Of a stretch of DNA of 64,000 bases, positions 8,350 to 17,806 are shown one piece after another. The stretch covers positions 1-64,000 of the forward strand of contig CAWESU010000002.1 in NCBI GenBank assembly GCA_963811805.1, in the 5' to 3' direction. The position numbers were made by a program, and so were the translations under genes. The stretch's first letter is position 1; every line of letters begins with the position of its first letter. The notes beneath the pieces are model-generated. The model did not search any database and had not been told where the DNA came from. It worked only from the letters and a program-made list of their open reading frames with translations. This stretch comes from DAHUXN01 sp963811805. GTDB lineage: Bacteria > Acidobacteriota > Terriglobia > Acidiferrales > UBA7541.

Positions 8350-9099
8350 ATGCGCCGGCGATTCTTCGTGGACAAATTTGACGCCGGCCGCGCCGCGCTT
8401 CGCGGCGAAGCGGCGGAGCACCTCGGACGCGTCCTCCGCGCCGAGCCCGGCCAGCTCTATGAGCTGAGTGACGGCGCGGAAGTCTGGCTCGCCCGCGTGG
8501 AAAAAATTTCCGGCGCGCGCAATGGCGCGGCCATCGAATTTGCGCTAACCGAAAAAATCCCCGCGCAAGATTCGCCGCTGCGCGTCAAGCTTCTGCTCTC
8601 CATCGTGAAATTCGATCGCATGGAATGGTGTCTCGAAAAAGCCACCGAGCTTGGCGTTTCAGAAATCGTCCCGCTCGCCGCCGCGCGCGGCGAAAAGGCT
8701 TTGATTTTGGCCGCAACAAAACGCAGTCAGCGCTGGAGAAAAATATTGCTCGAATCCGCGCAGCAATCGCGCCGGTTGCGCCCGCCGATTCTTGCGCCAA
8801 CGGCAAAAGCCGACGCTGCTTTCGCGTCCGCCAACGAAAAACTGAAAATCATGCTGTCCGAGCGCGCCGATGCGCCGCCCTTGCGCGATATTTTCGGCGC
8901 AACGTCAGCGCGTTCTGCAAATGGAGTTTGTCTGGCGATTGGTCCAGAAGGTGGTTGGACGGATGTGGAACTCGCCGCCGCCGCAAAGAATGGATTCCGC
9001 GAAGCATCGCTCGGACGCGAAATCCTGCGCACCGAGACGGCGGTCATCGCCGCGCTGGCCGTCACGCGCTACGCGCTGGAGCAGCCGCCATGCCGCTAA
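8350..9099 (+). CDS. rsmE: 16S rRNA m3U1498 methyltransferase RsmE
   Basis: SPOUT-family methyltransferase that uses S-adenosylmethionine to methylate U1498 of 16S rRNA. The 249 residues show the N-terminal PUA-like part (RRFFVDKF near the start, then RGEAAEHLGRVLRAEPG) and the C-terminal knot with LAIGPEGGWTDVE (about 195-207) and SLGREILRTETA (about 222-233), the family's AdoMet-binding signature. Length matches the family. It is convergent with the small secreted gene, the two stops overlapping by 4 bp. No prmA is next to it. Confidence 0.93.
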   Translation: MRRRFFVDKFDAGRAALRGEAAEHLGRVLRAEPGQLYELSDGAEVWLARVEKISGARNGAAIEFALTEKIPAQDSPLRVKLLLSIVKFDRMEWCLEKATELGVSEIVPLAAARGEKALILAATKRSQRWRKILLESAQQSRRLRPPILAPTAKADAAFASANEKLKIMLSERADAPPLRDIFGATSARSANGVCLAIGPEGGWTDVELAAAAKNGFREASLGREILRTETAVIAALAVTRYALEQPPCR

Positions 9100-9473
9100 T
9101 TGCCGGAGTCCCCGATCCGCTGAATTTTGCTGACGCTGATGGTTTTTCCCCGCGCGTCCAGGCTCCCCGTGATTTCCACTTTCTCGCCGGCATACTGCTT
9201 CAGATCCTTCTGCGGCGTCGACAATTTGTAGGCCGTCTTTCCGTCGCGGTCGAGGAGCATGTAGATGCTGTCGCCCTGTTCGACGCACAAAATCGCGCAT
9301 TGCCGGTCGCTGATGTTCCCCTTGATTCCCGCCATTTCCGCATGGGAATGCGTCGCGGAGTGCGCGTTCGTGGCGCACTCGCTGTCCATGATTTGGCCTC
9401 TGAAAACGCGCGGATTGGCAGATGTCGCCAATACGCACAGAAAAATCGCGCAGGGAAGGGCTAGAGATTTCAT
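9096..9473 (-). CDS. Small secreted protein, possible OB-fold-like domain
   Basis: 125 residues with a signal peptide (MKSLALPCAIFLCVLATSANP). The mature protein has a Cys/His-bearing stretch (SECATNAHSATHSHAEM, then CAILCVEQG) and a C-terminal beta-rich part (VEITGSLDARGKTISVSKIQ) resembling short secreted proteins that carry an OB-like fold. The Cys and His residues could bind metal or form disulphides; this is inference. A GAGGAG ribosome site is positioned for this start. Function unknown. Confidence 0.7.
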   Translation of the reverse strand: MKSLALPCAIFLCVLATSANPRVFRGQIMDSECATNAHSATHSHAEMAGIKGNISDRQCAILCVEQGDSIYMLLDRDGKTAYKLSTPQKDLKQYAGEKVEITGSLDARGKTISVSKIQRIGDSGN

Positions 9474-9610
9474 GGTTCTGGCACTCCTCGTTGGATTGGG
9501 GCCTTAAGCGCTGTTACTAGGATGCCCGGCGGGACGCGCCGATGCGACAAGAATTTCCGGGGAGTTTACTGATAGACACTTCGCGGATTTAGGCCAAAGT
9601 GAAAAGCACT

Positions 9611-10969
9611 TTACGGCGTGAGCCGGCCGTGCGTGTAGTGGAATTCGTGCTTGGCTTCGTCGTAGTCGTGCATCTTGGGCAGAATGGGAATGCGGCAATT
9701 CTGGCAGCCGCGATTGTAGTGCTCTTCAAATTCCTGCTGGAACGTGCGCACGATGCTGGGAATGATCAGCGAATGCTCCGTGGGCAGGAAGCAGCGATTG
9801 GCGCGCGGCGAGTTGATCGAAGACTGGAGAATGGCTTCCATGTCAATTCCGTCGCCCGTGCCGTTGATTAAATTTTCCAGGCGCGTCGTGGATTCGTACG
9901 TTCCGTCTTTGCAGGAGCGGCACTGGCCGCACGATTCCATCCACAGGAACTTGGAAAAAACATACGCGATCTGCACCATGCAATTCGAGTCGTCGTAAAC
10001 CATGAATCCCGCGGACCCGAGGCCCGACCCCGCGTTGCGCATCGAGCCGAAATCGAGCGGCGTGTCGATGGCGTTGGGATAAAGTCCGGCGCTGGCCACG
10101 CCGGAAAAAATCGCTTTCAGCTTGCGTCCCGGTTTCAGGCCACCGCCGGATTTTTCGATAAGCTCGCGCATGGTGGTGCCCATGGGCAATTCGTAAAGTC
10201 CTTCGCGCTGCACGTCGCCGGAAAGCGTGAAGATGGTATGGCCGGGCGTGTCCGCGGTGCCCATCGAGCGGAACCAGTCGGCGCCATTGCGAATGATGTG
10301 CGTAACCGAAGACATCGATTCGCAATTGTTCACCAGCGTGGGATTTGTTCGCCCGGGAATGCAACCGGGATAGCCGGCGAAAAGGCCCAGGACGTACGGC
10401 GGAAAATCCATTTCGCGCGGCATGGCTTCGCGGCCTTCGATCACTTCGAGCATGGCTTTTTCTTCGCCGAGCAAATAATCTTCGGGGCCGTAGACGAATT
10501 CGATGGGAATATCGCCCAGCGCATTGCGCGCGGTCATTTCCTTGTGGGCCTTGGCGGTACGCTCGATGGCTTCATCGAAAGTATGTTTCATGGCGATGAA
10601 GGCTTTCTGCGCGCGCATGGTGTAAGCGGCGATGGCCACGCCTTCGAGCACCTGATAGGGATTGCGGCGCATCAGCATGCGATCTTTGAACGTGCCGGGC
10701 TCACCTTCGGTGGCGTTGCAGGCGACGTATTTGGTGGGGCAGGGATCGCTGGCGATGCTGGTCCATTTGATTCCGACAGGGAAGCCCGCGCCGCCGCGCC
10801 CGCGCAGTCCGGATTTTTTCACTTCGGCGATGATCGCTTCGCGTGGCATGGAGTAGGCTTTCTTGAGTCCCTCAAGGCCGCCGATGGCCACGTATTCGTC
10901 GAGCGACTGAAGCGGTTTATCGGGGAGGAGATAAGGTTTGCCGTTACGCGAGGCCTGGCTGGTTTCCAT
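9611..10969 (-). CDS. nuoF: NADH-quinone oxidoreductase subunit NuoF
   Basis: NADH-oxidising subunit of complex I, holding FMN and 4Fe-4S cluster N3 at the cytoplasmic tip. The 452 residues include the NADH/FMN loop GLRGRGGAGFP (54-64), EGEPGTFKDR (88-97), and the cluster ligands C347, C350, C353 and C393 (C-x2-C-x2-C-x39-C). No nuoE, nuoG or other complex I gene lies nearby, so this is a solitary copy; it could serve complex I encoded elsewhere or an NADH-dependent hydrogenase or formate dehydrogenase module. No partner gene in the window supports the latter. Confidence 0.92.
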   Translation of the reverse strand: METSQASRNGKPYLLPDKPLQSLDEYVAIGGLEGLKKAYSMPREAIIAEVKKSGLRGRGGAGFPVGIKWTSIASDPCPTKYVACNATEGEPGTFKDRMLMRRNPYQVLEGVAIAAYTMRAQKAFIAMKHTFDEAIERTAKAHKEMTARNALGDIPIEFVYGPEDYLLGEEKAMLEVIEGREAMPREMDFPPYVLGLFAGYPGCIPGRTNPTLVNNCESMSSVTHIIRNGADWFRSMGTADTPGHTIFTLSGDVQREGLYELPMGTTMRELIEKSGGGLKPGRKLKAIFSGVASAGLYPNAIDTPLDFGSMRNAGSGLGSAGFMVYDDSNCMVQIAYVFSKFLWMESCGQCRSCKDGTYESTTRLENLINGTGDGIDMEAILQSSINSPRANRCFLPTEHSLIIPSIVRTFQQEFEEHYNRGCQNCRIPILPKMHDYDEAKHEFHYTHGRLTP

Positions 10970-11134
10970 CCGCTTTCTTTCTCCTGTAAAATTCTATAAA
11001 TGTAAAATGGCGATGATAGCGCGGGGCGCATAAGCACCCAATTCCAGATAAAGGCGCATCCGCAGTTCCGAATCGTAGCACAGACGCGCGGAGGCGGGGA
11101 GCGGCAAACAACAAAAATCAGGCAACTTCTCAGA

Positions 11135-11884
11135 CTATCCCACAGCCCAGACCGGTCGGTCGGCACAATTGCGCGTGGTAATCCATCCTTGTTTATTGTT
11201 TACGACGGAAAGGCGTTGCTGAAAGCCTTGCAGAGTGCTGCTCATGCGGAAGAAAAACAGCACGCCCCTCGCAAGGAATATAACTGAACGGTCTCTAACC
11301 TTCTGATTTTCCTGCGGCGGGAAGAACGTGTTTTGATTTGTCACATCCGAGCAAACAATCACCTGGAGCGACGCGTTCTTTGGTACCGACGTTTCTCCTA
11401 ACAGATACTTGCGAACCTGCTCGTTGTACTTGTCCCCGAGGCGAATTCGGGTTTGTTCGCCGTTCTCTTGTTCCCAGGTGTGCACTGATGCGCGCCAGAA
11501 TACGCTGATAGCGAAGTATGCAACCTTATCGCGATCAATGATCGGCGTGTCGGAAGAAGAATACATCTTCCAACTCGGTCCTTTCATCGTCGGTGCAACG
11601 TTATTCAACATTTCAAGGAGCGGGAAAATCTTATTTCTCTTTGTTAGCAGGCCCATGACATAGTGCTCGCCGTTCTTGCTGAAACGCTGCTCACAATCCC
11701 AGCAAAGCACGTAATCCTTAACCTGATGCGAGGATGGCCTCCCTCCCTTCGCGGTCAATAGGTGGGGGTCCTGATTACCCTTCGTGCCGAGGCCGCGAGC
11801 CATTCGGTACAATGCTCGCGGCATCAGGTGGCTCTCCTGCAGGTCCCGGTATTTCAGACAGAGCTTGCACATTCCCTTCGGCAT
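11135..11884 (-). CDS. HNH-nuclease-like zinc protein, uncertain
   Basis: About 249 residues from MPKGMCK; an upstream in-frame Met would extend it to 11962. The N-terminus has a two-part zinc-ribbon-like pattern: C-L-x-C (CKLC) followed by SHLMPRALYRM, then CWDCEQRFSKNGE about 55 residues later. CxxC ... SHxxP ... CxxC is the pattern seen in some HNH or treble-clef endonuclease-like proteins. The middle has a Trp/Arg-rich segment and the C-terminus a hydrophobic stretch (VIFLARGVLFFFRMSS). Base composition is less GC-rich than in flanking genes, suggesting transfer. No partner defence gene is adjacent. Nuclease activity is inference. Confidence 0.55.
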   Translation of the reverse strand: MPKGMCKLCLKYRDLQESHLMPRALYRMARGLGTKGNQDPHLLTAKGGRPSSHQVKDYVLCWDCEQRFSKNGEHYVMGLLTKRNKIFPLLEMLNNVAPTMKGPSWKMYSSSDTPIIDRDKVAYFAISVFWRASVHTWEQENGEQTRIRLGDKYNEQVRKYLLGETSVPKNASLQVIVCSDVTNQNTFFPPQENQKVRDRSVIFLARGVLFFFRMSSTLQGFQQRLSVVNNKQGWITTRNCADRPVWAVG

Positions 11885-12276
11885 ATTTTCGGAGTTCGAG
11901 GCAAGAGAAAGGCGAAGACCATTATACCATTGGTGGACGCGGGTTCGGTGGCACACTCGCAAGGAGCGAAAGTTTTTCGGGTGAGCGGGACGGGGCCCTC
12001 GTGTTAAAGCAAGTGTCGAAGCGCAACGGATTGTGGGAGCGGCAAAGAATAAAAAACGGGGCAGGTTTGCAACGAGATGGCCGGTGCAAACGTCTGATAT
12101 GTATTAGAGCAAAGGCGTGCCGGTTGAATTGCCTAGGATGAGCGGGTGTGAGGCCTCTGCAGGCATCTCTGCAGTATTCCCGGCAAAATCAGCGCGGTGG
12201 AAAATCGATAGGGCAAGTTGCGGAATTTTCGCGCAAAACGAGCGAAGAAGGGGCGAGGTCTACGTCCAAAACAAAA
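11885..12276. other. Intergenic region, divergent between HNH-like gene and efflux operon
   Basis: About 390 bases without a supported gene. It should hold the promoters of the HNH-like gene (minus) and of the efflux operon (plus). I see no clear operator palindrome and no adjacent regulator gene. Confidence 0.5.
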
Positions 12277-13380
12277 ATGGGCAGATTCTCTCAACTGACA
12301 ATGATTGGTTTCTCGCTGGCGCTTTTGACCGTGGCGGGATGCACGGAGCATGCCGCGCCGCCGCCGGACGCTCCGGTGGTTCCGGTGATGGTGGCGCAAT
12401 CGATGGAAAGGGCCATGCCCGTGGAACTGCACGCCATCGGCACCGGCCAAGCGTATTCCACGGTTTCGATTGAGTCGCAAGTAGCGGGCATCGTGAGCGC
12501 GGTGCATTACACGCAAGGGCAATTCGTGAAGAAGGGGGATTTGCTGGTCAGTTTGGACGACCGGCCGTTTCAAGCGGCACTCGCGCTAGCGCAAGCCAAC
12601 CTGGCGAAAGACAAAGCCAACGAGGCGCTGGCCGACGTGGAAGCGGAGCGGTATCAGAAGCTTTATGACTCCGGTGTGGTGCCAAAGGAGCAGTTGGACG
12701 AAGAAATGGCCACAGCGGCGGCGGACAAAGCGGGGGTGCAGGCGGATCAGGCTTCCATCGAGACAGCGCAACTGAACGTTTCTTTCTGTTCGATCTACGC
12801 TCCGATCAGCGGGCGCGTGGGCAACCAACTGATTTACCCGGGCACCGTGGTGAAAGCGGACGACGTTCCCATCCTGGTGGTGATCAATCAAATTTCGCCT
12901 ATTTACATCAATTTTTCCGTGCCGCAGCAGTATCTCGGCGAGATCAAGAATTACATGGCGAGAGGAAGACTTCCGATTCAGGCGACACCTTCGGACAACT
13001 CGGCGCCGGAAAACGGATATCTGACTTTTGTGAACAATACGGTGGACGCCACGACCGGCACAATCCAATTGAACGGAACTTTTGCGAACTTCGATCTGCG
13101 ATTGTGGCCGGGCGAATTCGTGAACGTGATTTTGCGTTTGTCGGAGCAGCAAAATGCGATTGTGGTGCCGTCGCAAGCGGTGATGACCGGACAAGATGGC
13201 GATTATTTGTTTGTGGTCAAGCCGGATATGACCGTGGATTTGCGAACGTTGAAAGTGGGACGTACGGTGAATGGCCTGACGGTGATCGAACAGGGAATCA
13301 AGCCTGGTGAAACCGTGGTGACCGACGGGCAAGTGCGGCTGATTGCGGGTACGAAAGTGAGAATCAGGACCAGTCTCTAA
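12277..13380 (+). CDS. RND efflux periplasmic adaptor (membrane fusion) lipoprotein
   Basis: Links an inner-membrane RND pump to an outer-membrane channel. I start at MGRFSQ because the next 20 residues form a lipoprotein signal with lipobox LTVAGC; a frame upstream to 12148 lacks signal features. The product (367 aa) has the biotinyl-lipoyl half motifs (VSIESQVAGIVSAVHYTQGQFVKKGDLLVSLD), an alpha hairpin rich in Ala/Glu, and the beta-barrel and membrane-proximal domains (VVPSQAVMTGQDGDYLFVV). The pump gene begins 17 bp downstream. No TolC gene or TetR-type repressor is nearby. Substrate unknown. Confidence 0.92.
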   Translation: MGRFSQLTMIGFSLALLTVAGCTEHAAPPPDAPVVPVMVAQSMERAMPVELHAIGTGQAYSTVSIESQVAGIVSAVHYTQGQFVKKGDLLVSLDDRPFQAALALAQANLAKDKANEALADVEAERYQKLYDSGVVPKEQLDEEMATAAADKAGVQADQASIETAQLNVSFCSIYAPISGRVGNQLIYPGTVVKADDVPILVVINQISPIYINFSVPQQYLGEIKNYMARGRLPIQATPSDNSAPENGYLTFVNNTVDATTGTIQLNGTFANFDLRLWPGEFVNVILRLSEQQNAIVVPSQAVMTGQDGDYLFVVKPDMTVDLRTLKVGRTVNGLTVIEQGIKPGETVVTDGQVRLIAGTKVRIRTSL

Positions 13381-13397
13381 GGGAACGCGAGAAGAAA

Positions 13398-16300
13398 ATG
13401 CAGATCGCGGAAAATTTCATCAAGCGGCCGGTGATGACGTGCCTGGTGATGGGCGCGGTGCTGATCTTCGGCCTGGTTGCTTATCGCGACCTGGCGGTGA
13501 GCGATTTGCCCAACGTCGATTTTCCGTCGATTACGGTTTCCGCGTCTCTGGCAGGAGCCAGCCCCGAAACGATGGCTTCGTCGATTGCCACGCCGCTGGA
13601 AAAGCAATTCACGACGATCCCGGGGCTGGATTCGATGAACTCGACCAGCGCGCTGGGCAGCACGCAAATCACGCTGCAATTCGATTTGAACCGCAACATC
13701 GACGGCGCGGCGCAGGACGTTCAGGCCGCCATCACCGCGGCGGCGAATCAGATGCCGCCGAACATGCCAACGCCGCCAACGTTTCGCAAAGTGAATCCCG
13801 CCGATTCGCCGATTTTGTATCTGGCGGCAACGTCGGCGACGCTTCCATCGTCCGAAGTGGACCAGTATGCGGAGACCCTGCTCGGCGAGCAGATTTCGAT
13901 GGTCAGCGGCGTGGCGCAAGTTTCGGTTTATGGATCGACGCCGTACGCCGTGCGAATTCAGTTGGATCCCAAGGAACTGGCGAGCCGGCAGATCGGCATC
14001 GACGAAGCGGAGCAGGCCGTTCAGAACGCGAACGTCAATCTGCCAACGGGGACTCTGTACGGGGCGCACAAAGCGTTCACGGTGCAAGCCAATGGGCAAA
14101 TGATGAGCGCCGCGCCGTACCGGCAGCTCATCGTGGCGTATCGAAATGGCGCGCCGGTGCGACTGGATGAAGTAGGGCACGTATACGACAGCATCCAGGA
14201 TACGAAACTGGCGAACTGGATCAACGGGGAACCAGGCGTCATCCTGGCGATCCAGCGGCAGCCGGGCACGAACACGATCGAAATCGTCAACGCAGTAAAG
14301 AAACTGCTGCCCAGTTTCCGCGCGATTATGCCGCCAGCGATGAAGCTGGCGATTGAGTACGACCGGTCGGTTTCGATCAACGAGTCGGTGAACGACGTCA
14401 AGTTCAGCCTGCTGCTCGCGATTATCCTCGTGGTGCTGGTGATTTTTCTTTTCCTGCGGAACGCTTCGGCCACGGTGATCCCAAGCCTGGCGCTGCCGAT
14501 GTCGATCATCGGGACGTTCGCGGTGATGTACGCGCTGGATTTCACGGTCGACAACATATCACTGCTGGCGCTGACGCTATCGGTGGGCTTTGTGGTCGAT
14601 GACGCGATCGTCATGCTCGAGAATATTGTCCGGCACATGGAAAACGGCGAAGGGGTGCTGGAAGCGTCGCTGAGCGGATCGCGTGAAATCGGATTCACGA
14701 TTGTTTCCATGACGCTGTCCCTGGCGGCGGTGTTTTTGCCGGTGTTTTTCATGGCGGGGATTCTGGGACGCCTGCTGCACGAATTCGCGGTGGTGATCAT
14801 TTCCGCGATTCTGGTTTCCGGCGCGGTGTCGCTGACGCTGACGCCGATGCTTTGCAGCCGGTTTTTGAAACCGCATGCAGGAGCGGAAGAGCACGGCAGG
14901 ATGTACAACGCGCTGGAGCGGATGTTCGACGGGATGCTGCGCGTGTACGAAAAAACGCTGCGATTTTCGATGCGGCATCGCGTGGCGGTGATGGTGCTAG
15001 CCGGATTGCTGCTGGTGGCGACGGCCTGGCAATTCATGGTGATCCCCAAAGGGTTCCTGCCGGAAGAGGATATCGACGAAGTGGTGGGATTTGCGGAGGC
15101 GGTGCAAGGAATCTCGTTCGACGCGATGGCGGCGCACCAGAAGGCAGTGAATCAGATTGTGCTGGACGACCCCAATACGCTGGAATTTTTCTCGTCGATA
15201 CAGGACTCCGGAACTTCGGGATTAAATATCGGGCGCTTCTATGACCATTTGAAGGATCGCTCCGACCGGCCGTGGACGAAAAATGCGACGTACGAAAAAC
15301 TAAACGCGAAGTACGGAAATGTGGCCGTGATTGGCGCACTGGTGCATGCGATTCGGCCGCTTTATGAGCGCCACATGACCATTTCCGACATCATGCGGGA
15401 AATGGAGCCGAAGCTAAACACCATTCCGGGGCTGCGCGTATATCTGCAGAATCCGCCGTCGATCCGAATCGGCGGACAACTGACGAAGAGTTTGTACCAA
15501 TACACGCTGGTGAGCCCGGACACCGATCAGCTCTACAAGTATGCGCAGGTCATGAATGACAAGATGAAGCAACTGCCGGGGCTGATCGACGTAACCACGG
15601 ATTTGCAGATCAAAAGCCCCCAGGCAAATATCAATATCGACCGGGACAAGGCACTGGCGCTGGGCGTGAGCCCGCAGCAAATCGAAGACGCGCTGGATAC
15701 GGCGTATGGGCAACGATGGATTTCGACGATCTACGCGCCGACGAACGAATACTGGGTCATTATGGAGCTGGAGCCGCAATACCAGGAAGACCCGCAGATG
15801 CTGTCGTATCTGTATATCCGCTCGTCGAGCGGGACGCTGGTGCCGCTGAATGCCGTTTCGAGCCTGAGCACGAGCCTGGGACCGCTGACGGTGAACCACT
15901 TGGGACAATTGCCGTCGGTGACCGTTTCGTTTGACCTGGCGCCGGGCGTTTCGCTGGGACAGGCAGTGGATGAGATTCAGAAGCTGGCGTCGGATACCTT
16001 ACCGCTGACGGTCTCCGCAAGTTTCCAGGGTACAGCGCAAGCGTTCCAACAATCGCTGACGGGTCTGGGAATGTTGCTGGCCATGGCGATTTTGGTGATC
16101 TACATCGTGCTGGGAATATTGTACGAGAGCTTCATTCATCCGATTACGATTCTGTCGGGCTTGCCGTCGGCGGCGTTCGGGGCGTTGGCGACGCTGATGC
16201 TGTTTCACATGCAGCTGGACCTGTTCGGGTTCGTTGGCATCATCATGCTGATCGGCATCGTGAAGAAAAACGCCATCATGATGGTGGACTTTGCGATTGA

Positions 16301-16661
16301 ATTGGAGAAAGCCGGGCACATCTCGCCGGCGGAGGCGGCGGTGCAGGGCTGCCTGATCCGGTTCCGGCCGATTATGATGACCACGATGGCGGCGATCATG
16401 GGCACCGCGCCGATTGCGTTTGGCATGGGAGCGGGCGCGGAGTCGCGGCGGCCGCTGGGAATGTCTGTGGTTGGCGGATTGATTTTTGCGCAGGTGGTGA
16501 CGCTGTACCTCACGCCGGTTTTCTATACCTACATGGATGCGTTCCAAACATGGCTGGGCAAGCGCAAAGAGAGCAAGCAACTGGCAGTCCAGACTCAACC
16601 TGGGCGCTTGGAACACGAACCCGTGCTTTTGCCGCAGGTGAAGCGGACGGCCGAGAACTAG
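13398..16661 (+). CDS. RND multidrug efflux pump, MdtB/MdtC/AcrB-type permease
   Basis: Proton-driven inner-membrane pump of the HAE1 type, 1087 residues. The N-terminus (FIKRPVMTCLVMGAVLIFGL) is the first of twelve expected TM spans. Motifs include SVGFVVDDAIVMLENIVRHME (the TM4 region carrying the proton-relay Asp pair), the large porter-domain loops, and the second-half LIGIVKKNAIMMVDFAIELE and GMGAGAESRRPLGMSVVGG. The sequence most resembles MdtB/C-like pumps by motif style; the C-terminal cytosolic tail is about 40 residues longer than minimal. Operon with the adaptor upstream. No TolC in the window. Confidence 0.94.
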   Translation: MQIAENFIKRPVMTCLVMGAVLIFGLVAYRDLAVSDLPNVDFPSITVSASLAGASPETMASSIATPLEKQFTTIPGLDSMNSTSALGSTQITLQFDLNRNIDGAAQDVQAAITAAANQMPPNMPTPPTFRKVNPADSPILYLAATSATLPSSEVDQYAETLLGEQISMVSGVAQVSVYGSTPYAVRIQLDPKELASRQIGIDEAEQAVQNANVNLPTGTLYGAHKAFTVQANGQMMSAAPYRQLIVAYRNGAPVRLDEVGHVYDSIQDTKLANWINGEPGVILAIQRQPGTNTIEIVNAVKKLLPSFRAIMPPAMKLAIEYDRSVSINESVNDVKFSLLLAIILVVLVIFLFLRNASATVIPSLALPMSIIGTFAVMYALDFTVDNISLLALTLSVGFVVDDAIVMLENIVRHMENGEGVLEASLSGSREIGFTIVSMTLSLAAVFLPVFFMAGILGRLLHEFAVVIISAILVSGAVSLTLTPMLCSRFLKPHAGAEEHGRMYNALERMFDGMLRVYEKTLRFSMRHRVAVMVLAGLLLVATAWQFMVIPKGFLPEEDIDEVVGFAEAVQGISFDAMAAHQKAVNQIVLDDPNTLEFFSSIQDSGTSGLNIGRFYDHLKDRSDRPWTKNATYEKLNAKYGNVAVIGALVHAIRPLYERHMTISDIMREMEPKLNTIPGLRVYLQNPPSIRIGGQLTKSLYQYTLVSPDTDQLYKYAQVMNDKMKQLPGLIDVTTDLQIKSPQANINIDRDKALALGVSPQQIEDALDTAYGQRWISTIYAPTNEYWVIMELEPQYQEDPQMLSYLYIRSSSGTLVPLNAVSSLSTSLGPLTVNHLGQLPSVTVSFDLAPGVSLGQAVDEIQKLASDTLPLTVSASFQGTAQAFQQSLTGLGMLLAMAILVIYIVLGILYESFIHPITILSGLPSAAFGALATLMLFHMQLDLFGFVGIIMLIGIVKKNAIMMVDFAIELEKAGHISPAEAAVQGCLIRFRPIMMTTMAAIMGTAPIAFGMGAGAESRRPLGMSVVGGLIFAQVVTLYLTPVFYTYMDAFQTWLGKRKESKQLAVQTQPGRLEHEPVLLPQVKRTAEN

Positions 16662-16879
16662 GTGCCGTCAGGGCAGCATTTCTGCGATTGGTCCCTTCCT
16701 TGCTTGAACACCGTGGTTGTGCCGAAATGGGCTGGGTGACGCCCGGAATCTCAGATTGAGTACCATTGACGCGGGGTTCTTGGCGGTACTAGTATTGCGT
16801 GATGGTTTCTTGGGCGCGGGCGCGTAATGCTCCATAAGCCATTTGTTTTCAATGCCTAGCAGGAACACGGGGTATTATA

Positions 16880-17233
16880 ATGACAACCGAAATGCAGCGA
16901 CCTCCTGTCTCCCCCATGGAAGGAAAAATGCGAGAGAAGCGACGAGGGCCGCGGATGAATTCGCAGGTCCCGGTAGAAATCGAATGGCGGGATGGTCTAA
17001 AGGGGCGGGAATGCCATGCGCAGGCGCGCACACGGGTGGTGAACTTCTATGGGTGCCTGCTGATTGCTGCGAGGCCGATGGCCATCGAGCAGAAGCTGGT
17101 GCTGACGAACATGGCCAATCAGCGGAGCATTGGAGGCGTGGTGGTCTACCGGGGCAAGAAGGGGTTGGACGGCTGGGAGATGGGCGTGGAACTGGCCAAT
17201 CCGGAAATGGATTTTTGGGGAGTAGAGTTGTAG
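16880..17233 (+). CDS. PilZ-domain protein
   Basis: Short PilZ protein (117 aa, or 101 aa from Met17). PilZ domains bind cyclic di-GMP through an RxxxR motif and a (D/N)xSxxG motif. Here REKRRGPRMNSQVPVEI carries the Arg cluster, but the second motif is VVNFYGCLL, missing the usual Asp/Ser pattern, so nucleotide binding may be weak or lost. The C-terminal GWEMGVELANPE is typical of the fold. A perfect TATAAT overlaps the first ATG (16876-16881), and GGAAGGA precedes Met17 (16928), so 16928 may be the true start. A second PilZ gene follows 172 bp later. Confidence 0.75.
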   Translation: MTTEMQRPPVSPMEGKMREKRRGPRMNSQVPVEIEWRDGLKGRECHAQARTRVVNFYGCLLIAARPMAIEQKLVLTNMANQRSIGGVVVYRGKKGLDGWEMGVELANPEMDFWGVEL

Positions 17234-17252
17234 CAGCAAGCGGCGCCGTCGA

Positions 17253-17336
17253 AACCGCAACCGCAACCGCAACCGCAACCGCAACCGCAACCGCAACCGC
17301 AACCGCAACCGCAACCGCAACCGCAACCGCAACCGC
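17253..17336 (+). repeat. (AACCGC)14 microsatellite
   Basis: Fourteen perfect hexamer copies lie between the two PilZ genes, 19 bp after the first stop and 70 bp before the second start. Being a multiple of three it cannot shift a frame; copy-number change would alter only the spacing or leader of the second gene. Confidence 0.95.
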
Positions 17337-17405
17337 AGAGAACGCCTTAGAGCCGAGTTTTCTGGCGCAATTCGTTTCGATCCCGCTTTACATGAAGGCG
17401 CAGGA

Positions 17406-17783
17406 ATGAGCGCGGAGGACTCCGTCGTGAGTACCGGCGCGCAAACGGCCCCACATGACGAGCGAAGGCGTAGCCAGCGCGTGACGCTGCGCGTGAGCGT
17501 GAAGCTGCACGTCAGCATCGAGGGGAAGCCAGCCACGGTCCAGGCGTTTACGGCAGACGTGAACGATCATGGCGCGCTGTTGATTTCGCCGGAGAGTTTT
17601 CTGCCCGATGAGCGATTTGTTTTGGAGCACAGCCATTCGCGCTCGCGAATGGGATGCCGCGTGACCAGAAAGTCGCAGGCGACGGTGGGGGGATTTCAGG
17701 TTGCGGTGGAGTTCGACGAGAAGGCGCCGGGATTTTGGCACATCGCGTTTCCGCCGACCGATTGGAAAGCCGGCGGGCCGTAA
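17406..17783 (+). CDS. PilZ-domain protein
   Basis: 125-residue PilZ protein. The Arg motif is present (ERRRSQRVTLR), and the second motif is DVNDHGALL (about 50-58), near the canonical (D/N)xSxxG but with Asp in place of Ser. The C-terminal GGFQVAVEFDEKAP completes the beta-barrel. It probably binds cyclic di-GMP or is a degenerate relative, like the gene upstream; no GGDEF or EAL gene is in the window. The leader contains the AACCGC microsatellite. Confidence 0.8.
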   Translation: MSAEDSVVSTGAQTAPHDERRRSQRVTLRVSVKLHVSIEGKPATVQAFTADVNDHGALLISPESFLPDERFVLEHSHSRSRMGCRVTRKSQATVGGFQVAVEFDEKAPGFWHIAFPPTDWKAGGP

Positions 17784-17806
17784 TCGAAAAACGAAAAGCG
17801 AAAAGT

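Noticed and set aside
16843..17409. Frame through the AACCGC array giving a Thr-Ala run.
   Set aside because: The PilZ reading frames on either side are in other phases and carry recognisable domains.
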